A stretch of 64,000 bases of DNA from Bizionia sp. Lineage in GTDB: Bacteria > Bacteroidota > Bacteroidia > Flavobacteriales > Flavobacteriaceae. The notes beneath the pieces are model-generated. The model did no database searches and had not been told where the DNA came from. It saw nothing but the letters and a program-made list of their open reading frames with translations. This document shows positions 1-9,354 of this stretch, one piece after another. Positions within the stretch are counted from its first letter, which is position 1. Each line of letters opens with the position of its first letter. The DNA lies in assembly GCA_020631395.1 (NCBI GenBank), contig JAHDHI010000009.1, forward strand, positions 1 to 64,000, given 5' to 3'. A program made the position numbers and the translations under genes.

Positions 1-59
1 TTTGATAGCCCTTAAAATAAAAGGATAAAGTTCATGGTTACCCATTAACTATAAATTCA

Positions 60-70
60 TGTTGTGTGTA
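60..70 (+). repeat. Left copy of 11-bp inverted repeat flanking the Fic gene
   Basis: The bases tgttgtgtgta are the exact reverse complement of tacacacaaca at 1439-1449. The two copies sit just outside the Fic coding region, so the gene looks like a single-gene cassette bounded by short inverted repeats. Eleven bases can match by chance in AT-rich DNA, so the link is suggestive only. Confidence 0.45.
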
Positions 71-84
71 ATTTGCAGAAACGC

Positions 85-121
85 AAAAATTGCGAGATTA
101 TCGGATAATCTCGCAATTTTT
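85..121. terminator. Perfect inverted repeat, probable bidirectional terminator
   Basis: The 18 bases at 85-102 are the exact reverse complement of 104-121, with one central base (103). The arms are A-rich outside and GC-richer inside, giving a T run on both strands, as in Bacteroidetes intrinsic terminators. It lies 16 bases before the likely Fic start at 137, so it may end transcription from the left or act on the Fic leader. Confidence 0.6.
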
Positions 122-136
122 ATATATTTGTATTAT

Positions 137-1435
137 ATGATTGAACAAGCACCAAAATATAATAGAGATAAAGATGCAATTCCTTTAATGGTAGAATTAC
201 AGACAAATGGAATGCTAAAAAGTATTCAAGATGACTATCTCTATTGGGATAAAATAAAATACAAATCCAAAAAACATCCACCTGATGAATTATGGAATGC
301 CGTTAAACTTCATAGATTATTAAATTCTAACCGAGTTGATTTTGGGAATTACCCTTTTTCATTTGTCGTTACTGATTTTATGCAAAGAACGTTACATTTA
401 TTTGATATGCATATTGGAGGTACTTTAGGAAGTAATATTGGTATTGCCGAAACTGATAAAACTAAATATATTATAAGTTCATTAATAGAGGAGTCAATTT
501 CAAGTAGTCAAATAGAAGGAGCGAATACCACACGAAAAAAGGCTAAAGAAATGATTCAACTTGAAAAAAAGCCGAAAAACAAGTCTGAGTTAATGATAAT
601 GAACAATTTCATAACAATGAAATATATAGTTCAAAACAAAGAAAAAGAATTAACCCTAGAAAATATATTATACGTTCATAAACTGATAACGAACGGAACT
701 CTAGACTCTTCAAGTGAAGAGGGTTGCTTTAGAGAAAATGATGATGTCCACGTTGTTGATTATACAAAAGGCGAAATTGTACATACCCCACCATTAAAAA
801 AGGATTTAGAAAGTTTAATTGATAAATTATGTGAGTTTTTTAACAGCGATACAAAAGATTTTATTCATCCCATTATCAAAGGCTGTATAGTTCATTTTAT
901 GATTGGTTGGATTCATCCATTCACTGATGGAAATGGCAGAACTGCAAGAGCATTGTTTTATTGGTATATGCTAAAAAAGGGTTATTGGCTTACAGAGTAT
1001 TTATCAATATCAAGAATAATTCAGGACACAAAAAACCAATATGAAAAAGCTTATTTATATACAGAATCAGATAATAATGATTTAAGTTATTTTATTACCT
1101 ATCATATTAAAACAATGGTAAAAGCTTATGATGCTTTAAAAGTATATATAAATAGAAAGCAAAAAGAAGTAATTCAGGCAGCAAAATTTATGAAAATACC
1201 TGAAATCAACGAAAGAACTGCACAATTGCTAAAACTGTTAAATGATGATGGTGACAGAGTCCTAAATACTAAAGAAGTAGAAGCTCGATTTAATATTTCA
1301 AGTTTTACAGCAAGGTCAGATTTAAAATCATTGGTAGAATTAGGCTTTATCGATACGATACAAGTAAATAAGAAAAAAAGAAACTATATCAAGTCTGAAA
1401 ATTTTGATAAAATCATAAAAAAACATAAAATATAA
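137..1435 (+). CDS. Fic/DOC family protein (class II, N-terminal inhibitory helix)
   Basis: Fic proteins transfer AMP or related groups onto target proteins. The hallmark motif HPFTDGNGRTAR (His about residue 260) holds the catalytic His and the phosphate-binding loop. Upstream, SSQIEGANTT (Glu about 127) matches the class II inhibitory helix motif S/TxxxEG/N, so self-inhibition is expected. The C-terminal 100 residues look like a winged-helix DNA-binding domain, common in stand-alone Fic regulators. I start at ATG 137 (MIEQAPKYN), because the longer frame from 59 runs through the perfect hairpin at 85-121. TATATTTG at 123-130 fits the -7 box but lies only 7 bases before this ATG. No antitoxin gene is adjacent. 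The targets are unknown. Confidence 0.85.
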   Translation: MIEQAPKYNRDKDAIPLMVELQTNGMLKSIQDDYLYWDKIKYKSKKHPPDELWNAVKLHRLLNSNRVDFGNYPFSFVVTDFMQRTLHLFDMHIGGTLGSNIGIAETDKTKYIISSLIEESISSSQIEGANTTRKKAKEMIQLEKKPKNKSELMIMNNFITMKYIVQNKEKELTLENILYVHKLITNGTLDSSSEEGCFRENDDVHVVDYTKGEIVHTPPLKKDLESLIDKLCEFFNSDTKDFIHPIIKGCIVHFMIGWIHPFTDGNGRTARALFYWYMLKKGYWLTEYLSISRIIQDTKNQYEKAYLYTESDNNDLSYFITYHIKTMVKAYDALKVYINRKQKEVIQAAKFMKIPEINERTAQLLKLLNDDGDRVLNTKEVEARFNISSFTARSDLKSLVELGFIDTIQVNKKKRNYIKSENFDKIIKKHKI

Positions 1436-1438
1436 AAC

Positions 1439-1449
1439 TACACACAACA
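1439..1449 (-). repeat. Right copy of the Fic-flanking inverted repeat
   Basis: Exact reverse complement of 60-70, starting four bases after the Fic stop codon. See the left copy. Confidence 0.45.
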
Positions 1450-1986
1450 CCGGTAGCTGTTGCACAAACCCATAATTTAAGGAAAAACGAGCTCCATATA
1501 AGCCTCTACAAACAGGTTTTCATTCTACTGCCATAGTTTGAGGCCTCATTTTTAACGGCCTTGCCTGGAAGAACAAACTTTGTTAAAGTCTTCGATCTTC
1601 ATGGATACCTTTGTGAAGTTAGGAGTAATTCCCTGTTGGAGTAATACATTGTTTCCATAAATTGAGAATTAATTTCAAGGTTATGAAACGACTACTAACA
1701 AAGTCCTCATCGAAAGGCAAATCTTCCACTTTTATAAATTTATAACAATGTTTTAGTTGCTAGTAAAGTGAAGGTAAAGCCAACATAAAAAGCTTCCACA
1801 TTGACTCGTGGAAGCTTTTAGCATTCATATTTGGGATTTTAAAAGAAAAGGGAACGGTCATTCCGAATTTATTGAGGAATTAAAGGGTAGCAATGGGTCT
1901 ACATTGCAAAATGAGAGCTCTGCTGTTTCTTGTTTTGTTCCAGTCATTTCAAATTGGAATTGGCATTAACGCTTAATTCACTATTT
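1450..1986. other. Gene-poor stretch between Fic gene and polysaccharide operon
   Basis: About 540 bases without a convincing gene. Short open stretches on the minus strand are broken by stops and match nothing I recognise, so this may be decayed coding DNA. The only clear element is the hairpin at 1788-1819. Confidence 0.5.
1788..1819. terminator. Bidirectional terminator hairpin after the polysaccharide operon
   Basis: A perfect 12-bp stem (1788-1799 with 1808-1819) and an 8-base loop, A-rich before and T-rich after on both strands. It lies about 170 bases past the last gene of the minus-strand polysaccharide operon and is the best candidate for its end. Confidence 0.75.
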
Positions 1987-2868
1987 TCATATGGATTGTT
2001 GTCTGTTTCCTATTTTTATTTTCCTTGAATTTTCTATTCTATCTTTAACAAATTGTTCATCTCTTATAAAAATGGTATTATGATTGCCATAAGTGGAGAT
2101 TTCTTTCAATTCTCGAAGCATGGGGTTGTAAGTGAACGCTTTGAACCCATGTTCAATGAGTTTTTTATAAATTTTATTTTCATCATATCCATAACGGTCC
2201 CCAGAGCCATTTAGTTCTATTATTATGGCTTTCAATTCCTTGGATTTCAAAGTGTTCTTGGCTCCATTTAAGACTTCTGTTTCAAAGCCCTCGACATCTA
2301 TTTTTAGCAATGCTGGATTTTGATCCGAAATTATTGAGTCCAATGTATCCACTTTTACATCAACAGTCCCCTTTTCATCTTCAGTGGCAACATGATTAAC
2401 CGAGTCCAAGTGTTTTGTGAATTTCAACGTTCCCTTGGAACTACCCAATCCAATGTTTAAGGGAGTAACCTTATCCTGAAGCCGATTAATTAAAATGTTA
2501 TCGGTGAGATTTTTAAATGTACTGGGGATAGGCTCTATAGAAATCGATTTGGCCTTTTTCTCACCCGATGCCAAGATGGTATACGATCCAATGTTTGCTC
2601 CAATGTCGACAAACAAATCGTCGGACCTCAAAAAATGCAACAAGAATCCCATATCGTCAAATTCCACCAAACCACAATAAAAATTACTGTCTGCTCCAGA
2701 CAGTCCTTTCCACATCAATAGTTTTGAGTTTTCAGTGTAAGGATAGATTATGGGGTGTTTATTTAAACGACAAATAATTTGCCACTTGAGATATCGAAAT
2801 AACCCGTTCAGTTTGTTTTTAGAATTGAAAGGATGTTTGTAAATGTATCTAATGAAATTAAGGGTCAT
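1987..2868 (-). CDS. FkbM family methyltransferase
   Basis: Predicted SAM-dependent O-methyltransferase that probably methylates a sugar of the polysaccharide made by this operon. The SAM-binding motif FVDIGANIGSY is at about residues 86-96. The family motif LLKIDVEGFE is at about 187-196. The length of 293 aa is normal for the family. It overlaps the autokinase gene upstream by four bases, so it is translationally coupled and is the last gene of the operon. The acceptor sugar cannot be read from sequence. Confidence 0.88.
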   Translation of the reverse strand: MTLNFIRYIYKHPFNSKNKLNGLFRYLKWQIICRLNKHPIIYPYTENSKLLMWKGLSGADSNFYCGLVEFDDMGFLLHFLRSDDLFVDIGANIGSYTILASGEKKAKSISIEPIPSTFKNLTDNILINRLQDKVTPLNIGLGSSKGTLKFTKHLDSVNHVATEDEKGTVDVKVDTLDSIISDQNPALLKIDVEGFETEVLNGAKNTLKSKELKAIIIELNGSGDRYGYDENKIYKKLIEHGFKAFTYNPMLRELKEISTYGNHNTIFIRDEQFVKDRIENSRKIKIGNRQQSI

Positions 2869-5240
2869 GTTCTCTTGTTTTTTTTAAATAAACGTTGAAG
2901 CCAGGTCTTTTTTACGTCTTGATGATACCCGTAATTATACCCGTAATTGTAACTGTAGCCATATAGTTTGTTTTTTGTCAACCCATTTATCATATAACTG
3001 GCATTAACCAGTTTGTTGGAACTTATGAGTTCCTCGCTGAAAGCCAATAGTTTTTTCTCGGAAAACCCAGAACGCAAAACATAGATGGTGGCATCCGCAA
3101 AAGGGGCTATCAACAAGGTGTCCGTAACCAAAATGGTTGGTGCGGTATCCACGATGATGTAGTCGTACTCGTTTTTCAAGTCATGCAACAACTTCTCGAA
3201 GCGACCATTGGAAAGCAGTTCGGCCGGAGTAGGAGGTATGTTTCCAGACAACATGACATCAAGGGTAGAGCCTTGCAAATCGAAATGGATCAAGAGTTTG
3301 CTTAGGGTTAGATTGGTGTCATTCAAATAATTGGAAAGGCCTTTTTTCTTCTTGTCTATGTTAAGATAGGTGTGTACTTGGGGGTTTCTAAAGTCGGCAC
3401 CAATCAACAAGGTCTTTTTGTCCAGAGCAGCATATGCACAGGCTAGGTTAAGGGCAGTAAATGTCTTACCTTCTCCCTTTATGGTGGAAGTTACGTAGAT
3501 TACCTTCCCAAGACTGGATTCTTCTTCCGTTTTCAAGACATGTTCCGTATTGGTTCTCAGGACCCTGAATGCTTCGGACAATATGGAACGATCGTTATGG
3601 CCGGAAAACAATCTGTTGTTGGCAATAAAGGGAATTTCTCCAATAATGGACGTAGATACGTTGTTGGCACCCAAATCCTTTTTTGTATGTATTCTAGAAT
3701 CTGTCATGAAGTATATGTAAAAGAACAGGAATGGCAACAAGAGTCCAAGGATCAAAGCAATTGAATAGATGTTCTTGGGTTTGGGATACAAGGGTGTCAA
3801 ATGGGTGAAGGCATAGTCTACGACCTTTATGGAAGGAGCCGTTACGGCCAGGTTTATTGAGGCTTCCTCTCTTTTTTGAAGTAACAATAGGTATAGACTT
3901 TCCTTGATGTTTTGTTGCCTTTCTATGGCTCTCAATATTTTTTCCTTTTCAGGAATTCCAGAAAACAATCCTTTTGTATTCCTGTTTACGACGCTTGCAT
4001 TTTTTAGGGCCGTTTCCGATTGTCTTTCGAAGGCACTGACCGATTTCGAGATGTTGGTTCTCAAATCCGAGAGCTTCCTGTCCATGTTCAAGGTTACTGG
4101 ATTGTTGCTGCCAGCACTTTCCTTCAACTTGTCCATTTGTAGGATGACGACGTTGTAGTCGGTTATCAACCCATTGATGCCTACGTTTTCCAAACCAATG
4201 TTTGCAGGGAGCAGGCTGTGCTTGTCTTCACCATTCAAGACGTCTTTCAACAAGCTGGCAATTTGCAACTGGGTTTGTAGACGTAGCACCTCATCGGAGG
4301 TGTTTGCCTTTCGTACTATGGTGTATTCCGTATCCAGCTTTATGTGACTTAGACTATTGTATTGCTTGTAATCCTTCTTCCCGTCCTCTATGGAATCCAA
4401 TTCCTTGGTAAGGGTTACAAATCGTTTGTCTACGAAGTCGATTGTGCGCTGTGAGACCAGTTGCCTATCGAATATGCCATCCAAATTGAATTGATGAATT
4501 ATTTCGTTGATTATGGCTTCGGACCTTGATTTGTTTTCTCCTACGACCGAAAGCGATAGGATTTCGCTGGACTTGCCGACTTGCGCAATGTTGAGACTGG
4601 AAGATAACGCGATGGTGGTGGATTTTACAGATTGAAACCGTATGGAGAATAGTTTCCCAAAATCGCGTTCCGACAATTCGGGGGCGGTACTTTGAATCAA
4701 AAAGGGAAGGTCGGATATGGCTGTTTCCATGGTATGAGAGCCTATTGTCCATTTTTTTTCATGTACATCTGAAATGCTATAACCGTTTGGCAAGATTTCC
4801 ACGGTGAAAATTTCATTTTCAGGCAGTTTGGTCAGGGAATCGATGGCTTTCACCATAAATGGAGCAACCCAGAGTTCCCCGCTCTTTATGTTGCCTTCCT
4901 CGAAATACCTCACATTCAGATTCAATTCCGTGACGACCTTCTGCAATAAGTTGTGAGATTTTATGATCTCGATTTCATTTTCCAAATTGACTTTGGAATT
5001 GTTGAACAAGGTGGTAATGTCTCCCGGAAGTTCCATTCCTTTGGAGGATTCATCCAAGATTTTTATCTTGCCCGAAGTCTGATATGCCGTCGGCGTGTAT
5101 TTCAAATAGAAATAGGCTACGATCAAAGAAGCGATAGCAGTGATTGCAAACCAATGCCAGTTGTAAAGGTACTTGCCTAGCTCTTCCTTGATATTTAAAG
5201 CATTGTCGTCGTCGGACAAATAAAAAGGTTTTTTTGCCAT
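2865..5240 (-). CDS. Wzc-like polysaccharide tyrosine autokinase with chain-length domain
   Basis: Inner-membrane co-polymerase and BY-kinase that controls chain length and export. Transmembrane segments lie at about residues 30-48 and 491-512. Between them is the periplasmic Wzz/GNVR region with coiled coil (about 270-460). The cytosolic kinase has Walker A STIKGEGKT (585-593), Walker A' LLIGADFRNP (611-620) and Walker B YIIVDTAP (694-701). The tail carries seven tyrosines at every second residue from 760 to 772, the expected autophosphorylation cluster. The gene lies five bases after the Wza-like gene, and its 3' end overlaps the FkbM gene by four bases. No separate phosphatase gene is in the window. 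Confidence 0.95.
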   Translation of the reverse strand: MAKKPFYLSDDDNALNIKEELGKYLYNWHWFAITAIASLIVAYFYLKYTPTAYQTSGKIKILDESSKGMELPGDITTLFNNSKVNLENEIEIIKSHNLLQKVVTELNLNVRYFEEGNIKSGELWVAPFMVKAIDSLTKLPENEIFTVEILPNGYSISDVHEKKWTIGSHTMETAISDLPFLIQSTAPELSERDFGKLFSIRFQSVKSTTIALSSSLNIAQVGKSSEILSLSVVGENKSRSEAIINEIIHQFNLDGIFDRQLVSQRTIDFVDKRFVTLTKELDSIEDGKKDYKQYNSLSHIKLDTEYTIVRKANTSDEVLRLQTQLQIASLLKDVLNGEDKHSLLPANIGLENVGINGLITDYNVVILQMDKLKESAGSNNPVTLNMDRKLSDLRTNISKSVSAFERQSETALKNASVVNRNTKGLFSGIPEKEKILRAIERQQNIKESLYLLLLQKREEASINLAVTAPSIKVVDYAFTHLTPLYPKPKNIYSIALILGLLLPFLFFYIYFMTDSRIHTKKDLGANNVSTSIIGEIPFIANNRLFSGHNDRSILSEAFRVLRTNTEHVLKTEEESSLGKVIYVTSTIKGEGKTFTALNLACAYAALDKKTLLIGADFRNPQVHTYLNIDKKKKGLSNYLNDTNLTLSKLLIHFDLQGSTLDVMLSGNIPPTPAELLSNGRFEKLLHDLKNEYDYIIVDTAPTILVTDTLLIAPFADATIYVLRSGFSEKKLLAFSEELISSNKLVNASYMINGLTKNKLYGYSYNYGYNYGYHQDVKKTWLQRLFKKNKRT

Positions 5241-5245
5241 AGCTG

Positions 5246-6055
5246 TTATCGTGTTAAAATAACCACTGCACTCAAAATTATCGAGGCTATGGTAAGTACC
5301 GTACCAACATTGCCAATGTACCCCGAGCTTTTTATCTTGGCATCGTTGGGGTTGACAACGATGACATCATTTTGTTTTACAAAGTAAAAGGGACTGTCAA
5401 ACCAATCGGTCTTTGTCAAATTCACATGTTTGATTGTTTGTTTCCCGTTTTCATCTCTAATGATCAATACATCTGTGCGTTTGCCGTTAATGGTAAGGTC
5501 GCCTGCGTAACCCAAGGCCTGCATCAAGGACACGTTTTGTTCTGTGATGGTGTAGGTGCCTGGCAAGTTGACCTCCCCCAACACCGTGATTTTTGAGTTT
5601 AATATTCTGGCACTTACGATGGCATCTTTCAAATGGTCACCCTCTTCAAGGATTTTCGTTATGTGCAACTCGAGTTCGCTTGTACTTTTTCCCTTGGCTT
5701 CGACGGCGCCTATTATGGGCAATGTTATGTAACCTTCCGAAGATACGAGGCTTCCCTGCAGCTTCAATGTCTCTATGAAGCTGGAGTTGGTGGACAAGCT
5801 ATTGTCAAAGTTGTAAGGAATGGCCGTCTCTGGATGAAGAGAACTAATTTTGATGCTCAAGATGTCATTAACTTGAATTTTACTGCTGTCATAGTTTAAT
5901 TGTCTCCCATCTTTGCTGGCAATGTCTTGAAAATAGAGCATTTCCTTTTTTGATGCACATGAAGATAGAAACAAGTATGTTAAAGCAATTGAAAGGAATC
6001 TTTTCAAGTCATGTCGTTGGGAGAAATTCATAGCGTCTAGAGGGATTGAATTCAA
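5246..6055 (-). CDS. Wza-like polysaccharide export lipoprotein
   Basis: Outer-membrane export component of the Wzx/Wzy pathway. An N-terminal signal with lipobox LFLSSC (Cys about 33) predicts a lipoprotein. A Poly_export domain (about 50-145) is followed by one SLBB domain (about 152-215, with VLGEVNLPGTYTI). A hydrophobic segment near the C-terminus (about 248-267) is usual for Bacteroidetes members, which are shorter than E. coli Wza. ATG at 6031 (MNFSQRHD) is an equally good start and gives a more typical signal length. It lies just upstream of the autokinase gene, its normal partner. Confidence 0.92.
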   Translation of the reverse strand: MNSIPLDAMNFSQRHDLKRFLSIALTYLFLSSCASKKEMLYFQDIASKDGRQLNYDSSKIQVNDILSIKISSLHPETAIPYNFDNSLSTNSSFIETLKLQGSLVSSEGYITLPIIGAVEAKGKSTSELELHITKILEEGDHLKDAIVSARILNSKITVLGEVNLPGTYTITEQNVSLMQALGYAGDLTINGKRTDVLIIRDENGKQTIKHVNLTKTDWFDSPFYFVKQNDVIVVNPNDAKIKSSGYIGNVGTVLTIASIILSAVVILTR

Positions 6056-6089
6056 GGTTTTTATTATGGTTTTTTATTAAAGCATGCCA

Positions 6090-7262
6090 CTAAAAAAAGG
6101 CATTGAGAAAACCTCTTAGTTGCAATGGTAAAGAAGGCTTTGTCTTTTTAGGTTTGTGATTGAAGGTTTTTTTTAAAACACCTTTGGCTTTTTTTGAGAA
6201 ATTAATCAGGGCAAAAAAGGATAAGCAGGTTAAAAAAAGTAACATGAATGCCATATTGGCTCCAAAGGTGTTATATTGAAATGAAAGGAATACCATGAAA
6301 AGACTGAATAGGGAAGCGGTCAAGGCAATTTGCCAATGTTTGAAACCCAAGGAAAGCAAATCATGGTGTATGTGATTCTTATCTGCTGAAAAAGGACTTC
6401 TCCCTTTATGGATTCTAATGATGAAAACCCTCAAGGTATCCATCAATGGAAAACTGAATAGCGCCAAGATGAAAAGAGGAGCATTGGAAATGTCCATTGA
6501 GGATTCCACCATCCCATTTATCTTAATGAAGCTGATGCCTTGATAAGCCATTAAAAAACCAAGTACCATGGATCCGGTATCGCCCATGAAGATCTTGTAT
6601 TTCTTGGAGAAATTGAAAAAGAGGAAAGAACTCAAAGCTCCAACCAAGCTCAATGATATTATTAGCAAGGAATCATTGTTGTTCACATAGAAATAAATGC
6701 CAAACAATAGGCTGGCAGTTATACCTATGCTTCCTGCAAGGCCATCCACACCATCTATCAAGTTGAAGGCATTGATGACAATGATGAAAACAAATAGTGA
6801 AAAGACCACAGAAACCATATATGGCAAGGCTTCTATGCCAAACAGGCCATGAAAACTTTCAATTCTAAGATCGGTGATGGCAATGACACAAAGGGCTGCT
6901 ATGGTTTGCCCCAATAACTTTTGCTTGGGAGTTATGTTTACCAGATCATCTTTAAGACCTGTAAAGAACAATACCACCAATGCACCGATAAGACACAATA
7001 GGTTGTTGTAATTAAAGACCGCTCCTAAAAACGTAAGTACCGTGATTACTCCTAGAAATATGCCTATGCCTCCTAAATTTGGCGTCTCTGTCTTATGCAC
7101 GCTTCTATGCTCCGGCTTTGCCATTAATCGCTTTAGTCGTGAGACTCTAATAATTATGGGATAGGACTTGTAAGACACGAAAGCAGCTAAAAATATAGAC
7201 GCAACTATAAAGAATACATTATAGTCAAATGTTAATTCGGGAGCGAATTTGGGAATGTTCAT
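6090..7262 (-). CDS. WecA/MraY-type undecaprenyl-phosphate sugar-1-phosphate transferase
   Basis: Integral membrane enzyme that moves an N-acetylhexosamine-1-phosphate from a UDP-sugar to undecaprenyl phosphate, starting the repeat unit. It has about eleven hydrophobic segments. Motifs are the DD pair at 105-106, NLIDGVDGLAG (167-177), GDTGSM (228-232) and HIHH (297-300), the last typical of the WecA branch rather than MraY. At 390 aa it has normal length. It is the only priming enzyme in the cluster. A gap of 191 bases upstream may hold an internal promoter, but I see no exact TAnnTTTG box there. Confidence 0.93.
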   Translation of the reverse strand: MNIPKFAPELTFDYNVFFIVASIFLAAFVSYKSYPIIIRVSRLKRLMAKPEHRSVHKTETPNLGGIGIFLGVITVLTFLGAVFNYNNLLCLIGALVVLFFTGLKDDLVNITPKQKLLGQTIAALCVIAITDLRIESFHGLFGIEALPYMVSVVFSLFVFIIVINAFNLIDGVDGLAGSIGITASLLFGIYFYVNNNDSLLIISLSLVGALSSFLFFNFSKKYKIFMGDTGSMVLGFLMAYQGISFIKINGMVESSMDISNAPLFILALFSFPLMDTLRVFIIRIHKGRSPFSADKNHIHHDLLSLGFKHWQIALTASLFSLFMVFLSFQYNTFGANMAFMLLFLTCLSFFALINFSKKAKGVLKKTFNHKPKKTKPSLPLQLRGFLNAFF

Positions 7263-7453
7263 AACTGTAGGTTTTTTTGATTGTTAATACAGTCGTAGGG
7301 AATCGTTAAATTACAAAAAAAATCGATAAGAAGTAATTTTTTGTCAAAAAAATTGAATCATTCGGTGTTTTTTTGTGAGAATAATCGATAAAATACAATA
7401 TATGAGATAGTTAAGGATTTATGATTGAGGAAATAGGAACAGTTCATCGTGCC

Positions 7454-8185
7454 TTATGGATATGATTTTAACAAATGCCACAAGAACAAGGGGGTAGAAA
7501 TGACATTTCTTCTCCACAATCGTCTAGGTTCTTTTAAAAATCTAGGTAACCACTCCAAGCCAATCTTGATCCAAAATGGACTCGATCTTTCAACGGTGCC
7601 TGCATAGAAATCGAAAACGGCTCCTATGGACACTATCACGGTGGCAGATAGGTCTATTTTGTTGGCTGCTACCCATTTTTCTTGTTTGGGGGCGGTCATT
7701 CCAACAAACAAGAAGTCGGGGTCAAAGGCATTCACGGCATTTATCATTGCCTTGGAATCTTCACTTGAAAACTCTGGTTTGTATGGAGGAGAATAACTGG
7801 AAGCTAGAATGTTGGGATATTCCTTCTTCAATCTTTTGTCTATGAGAGCAAGTGTGTTTTCTGAGGCACCTAGATAAAACACCTTCTTGTTGTTGGAATT
7901 GGCATATTTCAATAAATGGTCATGTATGTCTGCGCCTGCTATTTTTCTTATGGTCTTGCCTCGTAGGATTTTTGCAGCAAGCACTATCCCATAGCCATCA
8001 GGTAGAAGAACGTCGCTATGTAACAATGTCTTTTGAAAAAAGGGGTCTGACCTTGCCACACAATAGGAATGAGGATTTATGGTGTTTATGATGCACCTGT
8101 TCTCCATGTCGATTTCATTCAAATCGGAAGAGAAGACGTGGTTGTCTATTAAGTTTTTCAAATTCATGGTCTTGGTGGCTTTCAT
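7454..8185 (-). CDS. WecG/TagA/CpsF family glycosyltransferase
   Basis: GT26-family enzyme, probably adding the second sugar (often an N-acetylmannosamine type) to the undecaprenyl-linked primer made by the WecA-like enzyme encoded next. Recognisable blocks are LLPDGYGIVLAA, IAGADIHDHLL, the central KVFYLGASENT, and the C-terminal FVGMTAPKQEKW and SIGAVFDFYAGTVERSSPFW. A length of 243 aa is standard. The start overlaps the upstream glycosyltransferase stop by four bases. The sugar is inferred from the family only. Confidence 0.92.
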   Translation of the reverse strand: MKATKTMNLKNLIDNHVFSSDLNEIDMENRCIINTINPHSYCVARSDPFFQKTLLHSDVLLPDGYGIVLAAKILRGKTIRKIAGADIHDHLLKYANSNNKKVFYLGASENTLALIDKRLKKEYPNILASSYSPPYKPEFSSEDSKAMINAVNAFDPDFLFVGMTAPKQEKWVAANKIDLSATVIVSIGAVFDFYAGTVERSSPFWIKIGLEWLPRFLKEPRRLWRRNVISTPLFLWHLLKSYP

Positions 8186-9354
8186 GGTTGTTGTTTTAGA
8201 ATTGATAGATATGCAGATTCCAATAGGTCGTAATAGGAACTGGTACTGTATTTTGTCTTCATTTTATTAAACCCGTTTGTGCCTAACTGCTTTAGTTTGA
8301 TTTCGTTGTTCCAAACATTGGAAATGACTTCGGTAAGGCTTTTTATGTTCTCAGGTTCAAATAGAAGACCATTGAAGTCGTTTTTTGCGATTTCCGGAAA
8401 ACCAGCCATGTTGGGAACTATTATGGGGAGTTTGAAGGCCATTGCTTCCGGAAGCACCATGGGAAACCCTTCGTAATATATGCTGGTAAGTACAAATAGT
8501 CTTGCTTTAGAATAAAACAATTCCATTTCATTGGTATTTAACATGCCTCTTAAAGTGACATTGTTTGGAATTTCCAATTCCTTTTCATACCCTTCTCTCA
8601 TCTGGCCGGCAACTTGAAAATTGATGTGAGGCAAGTTTTTTGCAGCTCCCAACAAGATGGGAAGCCCTTTTTCGGGACTTACCCTACCAGAAAAGGCAAC
8701 ATAGTTTCTATCGTTCATATTGTAATCTACATTTGTAGTGACTTTACTATATAGGTTGGGGATGACAAAGCATTTGTTGGCATCGAAATGATTGGCGACC
8801 AACTTGCCTTTTTGAAATTCGGTAAGGCATAAATAAGCATCAACCGTATTAATGTAAGATTTGTTTGTCCTTGCCCATAGGTTTCTCAATGCATAGCCAG
8901 TACTTTTAAACAGTGAGCTTTCACAGTTGTTTGAAATGCAATTGAGCTCTTTACCAAACCCTGTGCATTTTTCACAGATGCTTCCATTGCTAAAAAACAA
9001 GCCATTGGGGCAAAGTAACCTGTAATTGTGAACAGTCATTGCAATGGGTATTCCCAACTTTTTTATTTCAGGTAAAATTGCTGGAGATATTAATGGGTAT
9101 AGATTGTGAATGTGAACGATGTCTGGACGTTCCTTGTTTATGAGTGCTTTGATCTCTCTAATGGTTTTGGAGTTGTAAAAGGCAGAAAAAAAGGCCTTTA
9201 TCTTTCCGTTTTTCATTTTCTCAAGCTCTATGCTACTTCTAAAGTAGGTGATGACTTGATGCCCTTTGCTTTTTAAAAGATTTATTTGGGCGTCTACAAC
9301 GGCTTCCTCACCGCTATGCTTTCCATATTTGTTATGAATGATTAGTAGTTTCAT
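8182..9354 (-). CDS. GT4 family glycosyltransferase with Cys cluster
   Basis: Retaining GT-B fold glycosyltransferase that probably adds one sugar to the repeat unit on the cytosolic face. The N-terminal acceptor half has HSGEEAVV and PDIVHIHN. The C-terminal half has VAFSGRVSPEKG and the donor-site block YEGFPMVLPEAMAF. Five cysteines (about residues 115, 127, 130, 139 and 144) follow HNYRLLCPNGLF, an insertion seen in a subset of GT4 enzymes that may bind metal. The start lies within the end of the upstream glycosyltransferase gene (23-base overlap). Confidence 0.9.
   Translation of the reverse strand: MKLLIIHNKYGKHSGEEAVVDAQINLLKSKGHQVITYFRSSIELEKMKNGKIKAFFSAFYNSKTIREIKALINKERPDIVHIHNLYPLISPAILPEIKKLGIPIAMTVHNYRLLCPNGLFFSNGSICEKCTGFGKELNCISNNCESSLFKSTGYALRNLWARTNKSYINTVDAYLCLTEFQKGKLVANHFDANKCFVIPNLYSKVTTNVDYNMNDRNYVAFSGRVSPEKGLPILLGAAKNLPHINFQVAGQMREGYEKELEIPNNVTLRGMLNTNEMELFYSKARLFVLTSIYYEGFPMVLPEAMAFKLPIIVPNMAGFPEIAKNDFNGLLFEPENIKSLTEVISNVWNNEIKLKQLGTNGFNKMKTKYSTSSYYDLLESAYLSILKQQP

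Noticed and set aside
59-136. N-terminal extension of the Fic frame
   Set aside because: It is encoded by a perfect 37-base hairpin and the flanking repeat; the sequence is unlike Fic N-termini. ATG 137 is preferred.
1450-1787. Decayed transposase on the minus strand
   Set aside because: Short open stretches exist, but none carries a DDE or other recognisable motif, so no element can be named.
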